DNA from: Sphaerolaimus hirsutus
Lineage: Eukaryota; Nematoda; Chromadorea; Monhysterida; Sphaerolaimidae
Reading direction: 5' to 3'
NCBI GenBank assembly: GCA_964036195.1
Contig: CAXIWS010000595.1
Location: 1 to 64,000, forward strand
DNA length: 64,000 nt
The first letter of the stretch is position 1, and every line of letters begins with the position of its first letter. Both the position numbers and the translations under genes were made by a program. Below the pieces are notes generated by a model, which was not told the DNA's origin, did no database searches, and worked only from the letters and a program-made list of their open reading frames with translations. Shown one piece after another: positions 40,060 to 51,555 of this stretch.

Positions 40060-41215
40060 TTCTAAAAGTCGACAAGTCCAAATTTGGAAAATTTGAGTTA
40101 ACCCCGTGAAAATGATCTGGGGATGGTCCCTCTCATTTTTCAAAATTTTCCATAAATTTTTCTACCTCACATTCCCCTATACGACCATGCAAAATTTGAC
40201 CATTTGGGGGGAAAATGGAGAAAATTTGGGCAAGAAGTCGACAAGTACGCCTAGTTTTTGGGCAAAAAGTCGACAAGTCCACCTTGTGCAGCCTTTTTTG
40301 TTGGGACAAAAAAAACAAGAAATGTGTTAAGTCCGCTATGGGCAGTGATTTCTAAAAGTCGACAAGTACAAAAATAGCCCATAAGGCAAATTTTTTCAAG
40401 CTGGGAACAAAAATGTTAGCAAGTGCAAGAAGTCGACAAGTCCACTCCCCTGCCCATAAAATTTTGTTGGGCAAGAAGTCAACAAGTCCATGCCTGATTA
40501 GAGCTAAAAGTCGACAAGTCCATTTCATTAACGCAAGAAGTCAACAAGTCCACTTTTGTTTACTGAACATTGTTTGTACTCCAAAATACGTAGTGCCATT
40601 TCCATGGTGTTGGCACCATTTTTTGGAGTGGTGCTATTGACTCCAAAATAGCGCCACTCCATAAACATGGTGCCAACACCATGGAAATGGCGCTATTTTG
40701 GAGTCGATAGCGCCACTTCATAAAAATGGTGCCAATGCCATGGAAATGGCGCTATTTTGGAGTTGACAGCGCCACTCCATAAAAATGGCGCCAACACCAT
40801 GGAAATGGCGCTATTTTGGAGTCGATAGCGCCACTCCGTAAAAATGGTGCCAACACCATGGAAATGGCGCTATTTTGGAGTCGACAGCGCCACTCCATAA
40901 AAATGGTGCCAATGCCATGGAAATGGTGCTATTTTGGAGTTGACAGCGCCACTCCATAAAAATGGCGGCAACACCATGGAAATGGCACTATTTTGGAGTC
41001 GATAGCGCCACTCCATAAAAATGGCACCAACACCATGGAAATGGCGCTATTTTGGAGTCGATAGCGTGACTCCATAAAAATGGCGCAACTTCCAGGTGCT
41101 TTTAAATCAAATGTTTGCAAGTGCAAAAAGTCGACAAGTCCACATGGTTTAAAGCAAGAAGTCGACAAGTCCAAAGGTGTTTGCAGCAAGAAGTCGACAA
41201 GTCCACCTTTGTTTA
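40060..41215. repeat. Interspersed AAGTCGACAAGTCCA repeats
   Basis: The 15-base word AAGTCGACAAGTCCA and near variants recur a dozen or so times (for example around 40065, 40231, 40267, 40357, 40430, 40477, 40510, 40538, 41129, 41160, 41190). Spacing is irregular, usually with AAGAAG or AAAAAG before it. GTCGAC is self-complementary. The block is interrupted by the 59-bp satellite at 40630-41090. Confidence 0.75.
40630..41090. repeat. 59-bp satellite with GGCGCTATTTTGGAGTC, about 7-8 units
   Basis: GGCGCTATTTTGGAGT starts at 40689, 40748, 40807, 40866, and variants at 40925, 40984 and 41043. Each unit also has an inverted-type AGCGCCACTCC and a CCATGG. The first unit region (about 40580-40688) contains the same word in the opposite orientation (ACTCCAAAATAGCGCC), so the array starts as an inverted pair. 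Confidence 0.85.
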
Positions 41216-41319
41216 CTGGAGTTTGCTGCTGATTTCTTGCAAATATCCAAATGGCATTTTATGGACACCCCATTTTTCACATATACGTTGAGAGCAGGGG
41301 TTGAAAATTTGACACTTTT

Positions 41320-41519
41320 NNNNNNNNNNNNNNNNNNNNNNNNNNNNNNNNNNNNNNNNNNNNNNNNNNNNNNNNNNNNNNNNNNNNNNNNNNNNNNNNN
41401 NNNNNNNNNNNNNNNNNNNNNNNNNNNNNNNNNNNNNNNNNNNNNNNNNNNNNNNNNNNNNNNNNNNNNNNNNNNNNNNNNNNNNNNNNNNNNNNNNNNN
41501 NNNNNNNNNNNNNNNNNNN
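41320..41519. other. Assembly gap, 200 N
   Basis: Exactly 200 undetermined bases. The true length is unknown. It hides the left part of the AACACCTTCC-type foldback element whose right end is at 42538. Confidence 1.
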
Positions 41520-42538
41520 AAGGGGCCATGTCGGCTCACTACAGGGTGGGTTGCCCTATATGTAAAAAAAAAATTGTGACGTTTTTGCTGTCCCACTCAG
41601 ATTTGTTATACTGTGGCCTGGAAAAGGGGTGCCAGGCACTTATTGCACCACAGGAAAAGGGCATCATGCCATCATGTGTGGCGCCCTTTGGCAAATGGCA
41701 CCAGCACCCGCAAATGGCACCAGCACCATTCCATCGCTAATGTTGAGGTCTCCCAGTAAGCAGCAGATAAAAAAATTATAAATTTGCAAATTTCAAAATT
41801 CACTTTTTGCTTTACACACTTGACACGATGGTTTAGGAGGATTTATAGAGGAGGGTTTAAGGTCCAAAATTCTGTAAAAACATTACCTCTAAAGTGCCTC
41901 CATTAAATAATTTACTTGGAGTGAATATTATGACATCACATCATAATGATGTCATCACAGGAACATAAATTGTCACAATTTTCAATTTTAAATTCACCCC
42001 CACTAAATTTTCTAATGGGGGCATTTTAGAGATAATGTTTTTTACACAACTTTGAATGGTTGACCCTTAAACCCTCCTCTATAAAACATCCTAAACCAGC
42101 ATGTCAAGTGTGTAAAAAATAAACACAAAAAATGAATTTTAAAATTAGCAAATTTATAATTTTTTATCTGCTGCTTACTGGGAGGCTAACAAGATTAGCG
42201 ATGGAATGGTGCTTGTGCCATTTGGGGGTGCCAGAGGGTGCCACTGGTGCCCTTTTCCTGTGGCACAATGGGCAACTGGCACCCCTTTTCAAGGCCACAG
42301 TATAACACATCACGTGGGGGCCGGAACTGGGTGGGACAGCAAAACGCCGCAAATTTTTTTGACATATAGGGCAACCTACCCTGTAGTGAGTCGCCATCGC
42401 CCCTTCCATTCATGAATGGTAGAGGGGGCTTGCGCCTATATACCACCCAACGTTTAGCTTTCCACCCTGCCCACAGCTGCAGATAGGGCATCCGAAGTGA
42501 GTCAAAAATAGGGGGGCGGACTTGGGTGGAAAGGTGTT
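41520..42538. mobile_element. Foldback element (AAGGTGTT right end), left end lost in the gap
   Basis: The right end GTGGAAAGGTGTT is followed by TA (42539-42540). The interior is an inverted repeat centred near 41965, for example AGTAAGCAGCAGATAAAAAA (about 41755) mirrored as TTTTTTATCTGCTGCTTACT (about 42160). GGTGGGTTGCCCTATATG matches the 20713-22162 family. Confidence 0.7.
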
Positions 42539-43603
42539 TATGTTATTCTTTAACATTTTTCATGGCACTTTTTGAGCATTTGTTTTATTCAAATTTGTTC
42601 AGCATGGGGAGATCAGAACAAGAATGTGTGGAAATCGGCACATTTGCTCATTTGCATTTCACACGGTTCTTTGTCATTGCATATAATGATGGAAAACACC
42701 TTTTCTAGATGCTTCACTTAAAAAATCTATCTTAAAAAATACAATAAAATATGTCACAGATTTAAATACTTGAACTGGGACATAATGTATTGTGGTGTGA
42801 TTAATGGCTGTGGTACCATGGAATAATATTAGGTATACTTCGTTATGATTACTGAGAGAAATTTATATACTGAGAAAACTTTTAACTTATTCTTGTGGTA
42901 CCATGTAGAAGGGGAACCAATGAACCCTCATTTCACAGTTAATTTGTATGTGATAATATCATACTGGCAAACGTTGCAAATTATCTGGAGAACCACTGCT
43001 AAATATTTTTTTTTATCTGTCTGACCTCCTCATTTAATAAAATCAGATTATTTCTAACAAAAGCAGTTTGAACATCCAGGACCATCACTAGTTACATTAG
43101 TTTCAGTACAAAGGGCAATATCACACAATGCTTAATTATTCAGACTTGTGTCAGGTTTTGAAAACATAACAAACAAAGTTTCTTCTGAAATCCACTACAA
43201 TAAAGTGCATTTTAGGGTTCAAATGGGATTGACATTTGTGATCAGGATCATTTTTTGAATTTTTGGGATAGGGGTCTCCAGATTCATATTTACATTTATA
43301 ATTTTTGGGATCAGGATTAGTGTCAGGATTTTGGCCAACAGTTCAGGGTTCTCCAATGTTTCACAAAAAGTTAATATGTGCACATGGATGCAGATAAGAA
43401 TCAAAAATGTACACTGGAGTTTTCCATTTGCATTGCCAAGCACAAACAAGTCATTTTTTAATTCATTATTTTCAAATTTGGCCATTTTTGGGGACAGAAT
43501 TGGGATTTTCAACTTTCAGGATCAGGGTCAGGATTTGTGCCTTGAGATCAGGGTTGGTATCGGGATTGCTAAATAACAAAAATCCAGTTTGAACCCTAGT
43601 AAA

Positions 43604-45187
43604 ATGCATCCATCAACCATTGTTCTGGTTGCCATTTTCTGTAGTTGCATGCTCTCAATAGCAAATGCTGCAAACTGGGATGGTTATGAAGAGTACCATG
43701 GAGAAAGAATTCACCATGCAAAGATGAAGCAAATGTTTGGCCCTCGTAAGTTGTCTGTAAAAAGAATACTGTGCCTAGTGATGGAAAAGTGCCATGGCGC
43801 TGGCGCCTGGTGCTATCACTAAAGCACAAAACGCCATGGCGCTTCTGGTGCTTTGGTGCCATATTGCTTTTGCAGCATCGTTGACGTTTAGCACTGTTGT
43901 TCGCGTGCCAATGATGATAAAGCATGCTATTTTTGTATAAAAAATGAAAAAAATCATTGTTGTGAATAAGTTAACGTATGGCGTTATAACAGCGATGACT
44001 TTTACAGCTTTTTATGAAAATAGCATGCGTAAAAAAATCGCTGGCACGCTTCCAGCGGGAACCATGCGTGCAGCGTGTAAAGTGACCGGAATATACAGGG
44101 TGTGGCAATTTAGACCTACGCTATATATTTCGTACAACTTGTCACTGGGTGGTTGGATTAACATAAAATTTTAGATTAACATTCACAACTAAATAGGAAA
44201 GCATCCCTGAAAATAGGGCTGCGATAGTTATTCATGCAAACGCGTAATTGTCACTTTACCACCACCCTGTGATAGGTTTCAAACGGGATTCATTTTTCGC
44301 GACCCGGATCAGGATTGGGATTTTTTTCCAGTTGTTTTCTCTTTATTTTCGCAGCGGCATGCCAAAATGCGTGCGCGCGTGACACTAATCATCCTTATCG
44401 ATAAGGAAATCGGTTGCGTAATTGATTGCAAAGAAAAGTGGTAATAAAGCGACAATTCTTGGTGTTTGCATCAATAACTTGTGAACGAGTGGAGCTATCG
44501 CAGCCATATTTTCCGGGATCATTCATTATTAAGTTGTAAATGTAGACCTAAAATTTGACGTTAATCCGACAACTCAGTGACAAGTTATTCGAAATGTAGA
44601 GCGTAGGTCTAAATTGCCGCACCCTGTACTAACTGTGCCTTAGCACAATACGCAATAGTGGTGCATAAACGTATACATTTATGCCCTTTTGAAATATTTT
44701 GCATTTTAACCATACTTTTAATAAAATATTAGTCAAAATTGCTACACTATTTAAAATTAGGAATGCTCCAATAAATGCTTACTCGATCACGAAAATTATC
44801 AGACAAAATTAATTCTATAATACTTATTTCAGTAAATACAGTGACACCTGGACTATATCACCGGAGAAGACCACAACAGACACCTGAATATCCAAAAAGA
44901 TTCACGGAAGGTGGCAATCCCAGACCCTGTAAAATTTAAAGTAAAGTGTCAAAAATCATTTAAAATGTCATAAAAAGTGTCGATTGTCGTGACAAATGTA
45001 ATGTAAAGTGCTTATTGTCATGTAAAGTTCAGTAAAATTTTTTTTGTTTCGATTGTCATTTTACATGACATTTGACACTTTACTTTACACCTTAGATGGT
45101 CTGGGACTGCCCCCAGGGTATGGAGATTATCGTGGGCAATATGAGCATGAAGCAAAAATGAGGCAAATGTTTGGACCAAGGGTTTAA
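43604..45187 (+). CDS. Two-exon secreted peptide precursor, copy B (exons 43604-43745 and 45117-45187)
   Basis: The exon lengths (142 and 71 bp), splice sites (CCCTC|GTAAGT; GACTGCCCCCAG|GG) and stop are the same as in copy A. The four residue changes I see all fall in the signal peptide (for example MHPSTIVLVAIFCSC); the mature part, including both MFGPR units, is unchanged. The intron is shorter because copy A carries an extra foldback element. The MITE 44096-44626 and a TAAAGTAAAGTGTCAAA-type MITE (about 44911-45110) lie in the intron, the latter ending just before the acceptor. A secreted role is inferred from the signal peptide only. Unchanged mature residues over a diverged intron suggest purifying selection, although recent gene conversion is an alternative. 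Confidence 0.65.
44096..44626. mobile_element. TA-target MITE, CAGGGTGTGGC ends, copy B
   Basis: The orthologous copy of 19761-20279 in the duplicated segment. The ends are CAGGGTGTGGCAATTTAGAC and GCCGCACCCTG with TA on both sides. It therefore inserted before the segment duplicated. Confidence 0.75.
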
Positions 45188-45250
45188 TTTGTATTTAATG
45201 CGCCGTCCACTTCTGAAAGTCGGTATTCCAAATTTTCGAAAATACAGTTA

Positions 45251-45465
45251 CCGTATTTCCTCGAAATACCCCCCCCCCTCGAAATACCCCCCCCCCTCGT
45301 TCTACCCCCCCTTCAGACGACAATTTCGTACTTGGTTTTCAAAAATTTTCTTGTGAAATAATAACCCCCCCTCGAAATACCCCCCCCCCCCCTCGTTTAC
45401 CCCCCCCCCCCTCTCGGGACCACTATGAAACAATCACCCCCGGGGGGTATTTCGAGGAAATACGG
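45251..45465. mobile_element. CCGTAT-family MITE (CCTCGAAATA word), copy-B specific
   Basis: TA flanks it; the ends are CCGTATTTCCTCGAAATA and TTTCGAGGAAATACGG. Copy A at about 22349 (AATACAGTAAACATCGG) is empty, so it inserted after the duplication. Confidence 0.85.
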
Positions 45466-45764
45466 TAAGCATCGGAATGGCATTGAGAATTGGACTGGAC
45501 TCTGCACATTTTTCGCCATTTTCGGAATTTTTTCAATGCCTTTTAAAAGTGTCACATTTTGATATGGGCATGAAATTGACAACTGCCCTTGTTTTTGGGC
45601 TTTTTCCTGGATGAATATTTGGAACTTTACGATGGTCATCGAGCGCGCCCATGCATGCACCACTGGCAGAGAATTGGAAATGAACTTAAAATGCCATTTT
45701 CTCACAATCGATTTTTTTGGAGTTTCCAACTTTCAGAAGTAGAGACTTCATCTCTTTTAAGCCG

Positions 45765-46107
45765 GAATTAGAGCTGCGCGTCGATTCGACGTGAAATGAT
45801 GACGTGAAATTAATTACACGAGTGTGGAGTATTGCAAGCAGCAGTTTGACGTGAAATGTCAAGTTGTTCCCTGACACTGTGACGTGAAATGATGATGACG
45901 TGAAATGATAAAAATTGAATTTTTCAATTCGCTCTAGTTGTGGCTGATAACACTCAGTATTGGACACGGTTAAGGTATTGATTCATATATTATCCTTAGA
46001 AAATTGTAGACCCGTAGCATGATCCACACTCGTGTAATTAATTTCACGACGTCATTTAACGTCATCATTTCACGTCGAATCGACGCTGAGCTCTAATTCC
46101 CGCTTTA
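45765..46107. repeat. Inverted repeat of GACGTGAAATGATGACG words, copy-B specific
   Basis: Left: CGTCGATTCGACGTGAAATG; right: TTTCACGTCGAATCGACGCT. The same words are repeated internally. Copy A near 22650 (CTTCATCTCTTTATGATCAC) lacks this block, so it is a MITE-like insertion. Its borders are approximate. Confidence 0.65.
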
Positions 46108-46289
46108 TGATCACACTCTGCGGAAAGTGGCAAACTTTGGATAGCATTAACTGTTTTGGATTGCCAATGAAATGTGATGAAAAAGTTATAAACATCACAT
46201 TATAGGTTTGTCAGAGAAGCTTCAATCTGAACATTGTAATGCTGCCTGCATTTTTTGCACTGCAGTAATTTCTGAGAGCAGAGTAGGTA

Positions 46290-46680
46290 CCGTATTTATT
46301 CTAATAGAACAGCACCTCCAATAGAACGGAAGGTTTTGGTACGTTTTTGAACTCACGAAAACAATAGAATGGCAGCCTCAATTGAACGGCACCTCCAACA
46401 GTACAGCAGGTAGAAATTATGCTGGGAGAGTGCCAAAACACAAAAATATATCAAAAATGGATGGCGAGAACATTAAAAGCATTCAAATAGGTGTTATATT
46501 ATAAATTGATGCTTTAATATTAAAATATTGGTCAAGTTTCATTAAATAATGTTGTTGAAATGGTATATTGAAATGAGAAATCTGTGAAAAAATTGGTGAA
46601 AACAATAGAATGGCAGCCTCCAATAGAACGGCACCTCTAATAGCTCTAAGAATGGCGCTCTTCTATTAGAAGAAATATGG
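46290..46680. mobile_element. CCGTAT-family MITE (TCTAATAGAACGG word), copy B
   Basis: Orthologous to 22831-23265, slightly shorter because one internal stretch near 46640 is deleted. TA flanks both ends. Confidence 0.8.
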
Positions 46681-46889
46681 TATTTATATTCTTTTTATAT
46701 TAAATAAGTCAGTTTGAGTGATTTCTTTTGTTTATTCTCAATTACTACATATTGATATACATTTTGTTGATTGTGAACTAAAAGCAATAAATGCAATAAA
46801 TGCAAAATAACCCATAATTTCGTGACAATTCATTCTGCATGTATGACATTTTTAGCACATATTTAGTTCTTATTTATATTCACATATAG

Positions 46890-49061
46890 CATTGAAAAAA
46901 ATTACCGATTTTGAGAAAATATAATTCAATATTACCGTATTACCTCGAATTAACCCCCCCCCCCCCTTGAATTAACCCCCCCCCCTCGAAATACCCCCCT
47001 AAATTTCGGCTGAGGAAATAATAAACCCCCCCCTCGAAATACCCCCCTAAAATTGAGTGTAACGTGAACGTACATGACAAATACCGCAGTTTGTGATCTG
47101 TACAATGCAGAACACACGTTTAAACTGATGATTAAGTGACGTTAGGAAAGGGTTTCTGTGTATATACAGTTATATATGCCTATAAACACATATACATCTA
47201 TATAATTGTTCAATTTTTCTACGTCTGCGTATGGGGAATTTCCGAAAATTTCTGGCGAAATAATAGACCCCCCCCCTCGAATAACCCCCCCCCTCGAATT
47301 GTCCCCCCCTCAAATTTTGCTGGCGAAATAATAAACCCCCTGGGGGTATTTCGAGGTAATACGGTATCTCAGAAAATCTCTCAAGCAAAAGTATAATTAA
47401 ATCTCTTGGGTCATTTTTGAAAATATAATTAAATCTCTGAGAAAATCTCTTGCAGTTTGAAAAATCTCATAAAATCTCTCAACTTAAAGTATGATTTAAT
47501 CAATATTTCAAGGTGTTTGAACCATTGATAGTAGAAATTAAGCACATTATGTGTTCTTTGACTTTTTCATTCACAATTTCATATGATAATAGCATATTGT
47601 CTTCTGATGGCTAACTTTGTACTATCATGTATTTAGTATCTGAAAAATGACCAAAAATGTGGTTTAGGCACATTTTTCCTCATAGTAGAATAAATTACTT
47701 TCACATGTGATGATCCCCACAGAATTTATCAGATGACTTTTTCAACAAAATTTGATAACTATATTTCCAAAACATGCTGTCAACTCTTTAGTTGTTAAAA
47801 CAGCTAGAACCCAGTCCATAAGTTTACCCGTTGCACAAGTAGCAACACCCAGTGCCAATTCAGACTCAGCACTTAAATACAGCCCCATACTTGAGCACTG
47901 GGTTTTCATGGGACTGCAGGGGTTCAGTATGGTCCAGGGGTTAAACATATTTACGTTTACTCAAAAATACAAATACTTGAGTATTAAGTAAATACATCAA
48001 AATGTCCTCTGAGAACATACAAGTATACTCGGCAGACATGATACTATACAATGAGTTGCATGATGTCATATCATGCACGCTGTATCCAACCCGTAGAACT
48101 CTGTTTTGGTGACTCGTGCTTACGCATATACGGAATGAAACTATTCAATTGTGCCCGCACAATTCAAACCCCCGTCAAAGTGTAGTTGAGTTTTTTGGCA
48201 TGATGCCATCCAAGCGTCGTCTGGATCTGAATAAATACAAAGCGGGAACGTTTTCTGAATTCAAAATTTTGACGTAACAAGTTTTCGTCAAAATGAATCG
48301 ATAGCGGGTAACTTTTCTAAATATGAATTAGATTAGACGTAGGTAAACGTATAATCAAAAATTTGCTGCACCTATCGGCACAAAAATTGGAGTAAACGAG
48401 TGCGTAAAGAACAGCACATTTTTATTTTCCTTCTTACAATCTTTATATTTTCTTTTTTACTAAGTTCCTTTCTCGTTCGCTCTACAAGAACAAAATATAA
48501 CTTTCCAATTTTGTAGAATGAGATGTCCGTCGACTATACATATTGACATATTTACGACCCACTGTGCACCGTTTTTCTACCGTATTTAAGATGTATCGCA
48601 CTTCGCTGTTCAGTAAGATGTTGAATTTCATTGACGCTCAGCGAAGCGAAACATAAGTGGACCAAACCTGTGTAATATCATGTCTGCCGACTATACTTTC
48701 TTTTATGTATACTTCCTGAAAGTACTTGAGTACAGACAATGTATTTCAGATAACTTTTTTATTGGCTCTTTCATGCCATAGAACAGAAAAACGACCAAAT
48801 GGAGGGAAAATAGCAAAAAATTGGTATATGCGCAAATATATAAATAGTTAAAATAAATGAAAATTGGCAAAAAGCACATGAACTAGTGAATTTGAAGGTG
48901 AAAATGGGCAAATATAGAGAGATTTTCTCGAGAGATTTTCTCACTCAGGAGAAAATATAATTTAATCTCTCTGGAAAATCATGGAAAAAATATAAATCTC
49001 AGAAAATCTTATATTTTCTGAGATTTTTTAAATATAAATCTCCAAGAGATTTTTTCAATGC
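46890..49061. mobile_element. Unclassified 2.17-kb element with 12-13-bp target duplication
   Basis: TATTCACATATAG is present at 46877-46889 and 49062-49074. The paralogous sites at about 23867 and 62385 have only one copy, so the insertion is real. The ends are GCATTGAAAAAA and TTTTTTCAATGC if the shared G is counted. The subterminal regions are rich in AAAATATAA and AATCTCT words. The CCGTAT MITE 46935-47364 is nested in it. No gene with a recognisable domain is seen. Confidence 0.7.
46935..47364. mobile_element. CCGTAT-family MITE (CCTCGAATTA word)
   Basis: TA flanks it. The left end is CCGTATTACCTCGAATTA and the right end TATTTCGAGGTAATACGG. It is nested near the left end of the 46890-49061 element. 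C runs follow each TCGAA word. Confidence 0.8.
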
Positions 49062-51060
49062 TATTCACATATAGACATAAATTTGAAGTGTATACATATG
49101 GTTAAGTAAAAGTAAATAGGTTTTCACAACTGTGTACTACTAGCAGATGATGCTAATCTGCATTGAAATATATCATAACTCATTTATTTATAATACTAGC
49201 AGGATTCTCTCCGACCTTCGGTCGGGTTTTGTGGTTCTCTACAATTAATACCACAATGATTTACAAACACAAAAAGAACAGCAAAACATAAACATAACCA
49301 ATTAAGATCACAACAAAGTTTGACACCTTGCATATACCACACTATCATATCACAAAACCTATACCACACAGAATGCACACTGCACACCATCATACCAAAT
49401 TGCAAACTGTCCACATTTTACTATTGAGTTTCATGCCCAACCATTTTAAGGAACTATACAAAAATCTATTCCAAAAGATTGCATCTTTGGTATTGGTCTT
49501 GTTATTGTTGGTACATTACATACCACATATCAAAATACATGGCTAGCATGTGGGCAACCTTAATTAGAGTGGTGTATTTCCTATAATATGGCTTAAAGTC
49601 TAGACTGGTGTCTTCGATGGAAAGGTGGGTAAAGAGGTGGTGAAAAAATATATGGGTCCTCTGCAACGATGGAAAAAACACAGAAATTGAACACAGAAAC
49701 TCATTGAGTTTCTGTGTTTTTGTTTTACACAGAAACACGGAAACTGACAAATTTTGAAAAACTCAAAACTCAAATGAGTTTTTTTTGGAGAACACAGAAA
49801 CACATGAGTTTTTTTCAGCGAAGTGGTTGAACACATTTTCAGAATGCACATGAATTCAGTTAAACTAAACAAGATAAGATATGCATGTATAGCATGTAAA
49901 TAATGTATCATATTCATATTGTATTCATATTTTATGATGGAACAAAAAATAAATTAAAGATGGCATGCACATCTCCTGTTGGACATGTTTAAATATAGTT
50001 GTAGTTCAAATCAATTCTGTAGTCTTCCATGCAGTGCACATCCATTGAAGAATTTTGGAGTAGTGCATAAATTGTCGTTTGTGAGCATTTTGTTGGTGCT
50101 GGTGTTGCGATGTGGGTGGATGTCCTCATTGAGGACATTTTTATGGACTTTTCAACACTTGAATGAATACACATATGTTATGTGGGGTTTAAACATGTGC
50201 AAAACCAATATTTTATAAGAAAACCACTGTTTCCACATCAAAATGCTGTAAATCAGAATTTTTTGGGGGAAAACTCATTTTTTTTTTGGACAAAAACTCA
50301 AGTTTTTTAGAAAAAAACTCAAAAAACTCGAGTTTTAACAAAAACACAGAAATAAAAACAGAGTTACTCAAGTTTTTTTTGAAAAAACCCCTCAAAACAC
50401 AGGTATTCATTTTTGAAAAACTCAAAACACAGAAAGTGTTTTTTTTTGGAGAACTTACCCATCGTTGGTCCTCTGTCATTGGAGAAAATATGATACTTTA
50501 GTTAAGTTTGCCCACATGCTAGGCACGTGTTTTGAAATGCAGTATGTAATGTACCAACAATAACAAGACCAATACCAAGGATGCAATGTTTTGGAATGGA
50601 TTTTTGTAAACTTCCGTAAAATGGTTGGGCATGAAACTCGGTAGTAAAATGTGGACAGTTTGCAATTTGGTATGATGGTGTGCAGTGTGCATTCTGTGTG
50701 GTATAGGTTTTGTGATATGATAGTGTGGTTTATGCAAGGTGTCAAACTTTGTTGTAATCTTAAATTAGTTACATTTGTGCTTTGCTGTTCTTTTTGTGTT
50801 TGTAAATCCTTGTGGTATTAATTGTAGAGAACCACAAAACCCACTACTCAGAGGCTTGCAAAAACTGACACCCCAGTGGGGAGCCCCCTCCAAATAGCAC
50901 CCCCAGGGAACCACCCAAAAATGGCCCCTGTGGGGACCACCCAAAAAATGGCATCCCATGGGGACCCCCTTGAAATGGCACCCCCATATGTACCTCCAAA
51001 AAATGGCACCCCCTGGAGACCCCCCAAAAATGGCACCCCATGGGGACCCCCTCTAAATCC

Positions 51061-51555
51061 TGTAAATGCAGCACCTAGTTTGGAAACTCCTGTAAACTCA
51101 GCCCCTAATTTGGAAACTCCCATAAACTCAGCCCCTAATTTGGAAACTTCTGTAAACTCAGCCCCTAATTTGGAAACCCCTGTAAACTCAGCCCCTAATT
51201 TGTAAGCTCCCATAAACTGAGCCTCTAATTTGAAAACTCCCATAAACTCAGCCCCTAATTTGTAAACTCCTGTAAACTCAGCCCCTAATTTGGAAACTCC
51301 CATAAACTCAACCCATATTTTGGAAACTGCTGTAAACTCAGCCCCTAATTTGGAAACTCCCATAAACTCAGCCCCTAATTTAGAAACTCCCATAAACTCA
51401 GCCCCTAATTTAGAAACTCCCATAAACTCAGCCCCTAATTTGGAAACTCCCTTAAACTCAGCCCCTAATTTGGAAACTCCCATAAACTCAGTTCCTAATT
51501 TGGAAACTCCCATAAACTCAGTCCCTCATTTGGAAACCCCTGTAAACTCATTTTC
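51061..51555. repeat. 30-bp minisatellite, about 17 units
   Basis: The unit begins CATAAACTCAGCCCCTAATT and repeats every 30 bases. Because 30 is divisible by 3 and the unit has few stops, long open frames exist on both strands with 10-residue periods. These are a by-product of the repeat. Degenerate units reappear at about 54915-55080. Confidence 0.9.

Larger units (their letters stand above)
42541..46876. repeat. Segmental duplication, copy B (partner 18180-23445)
   Basis: It parallels copy A from TTTAACATTTTTCATGGCAC on, including the peptide gene, the TA-target MITE and the CCGTAT MITE with the AATAGAACGG word. It lacks the 1450-bp foldback (empty site near 45060) and the CCTTGAATAA MITE (empty site near 46856). 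Confidence 0.85.

Noticed and set aside
40060-40560. CRISPR-like array of GTCGAC repeats
   Set aside because: The repeat is short, spacing is irregular, spacers are not of uniform size, and the DNA is animal-type eukaryotic.
41149-41740. Frames of 126-187 codons spanning 41320-41519
   Set aside because: They run through undetermined bases, so the openness is artificial.
50848-51513. 221-codon minus-strand frame with regular 10-residue repeats
   Set aside because: It coincides with the 30-bp minisatellite; openness follows from the repeat period and the opposite strand is equally open. There is no domain, signal or splice context.
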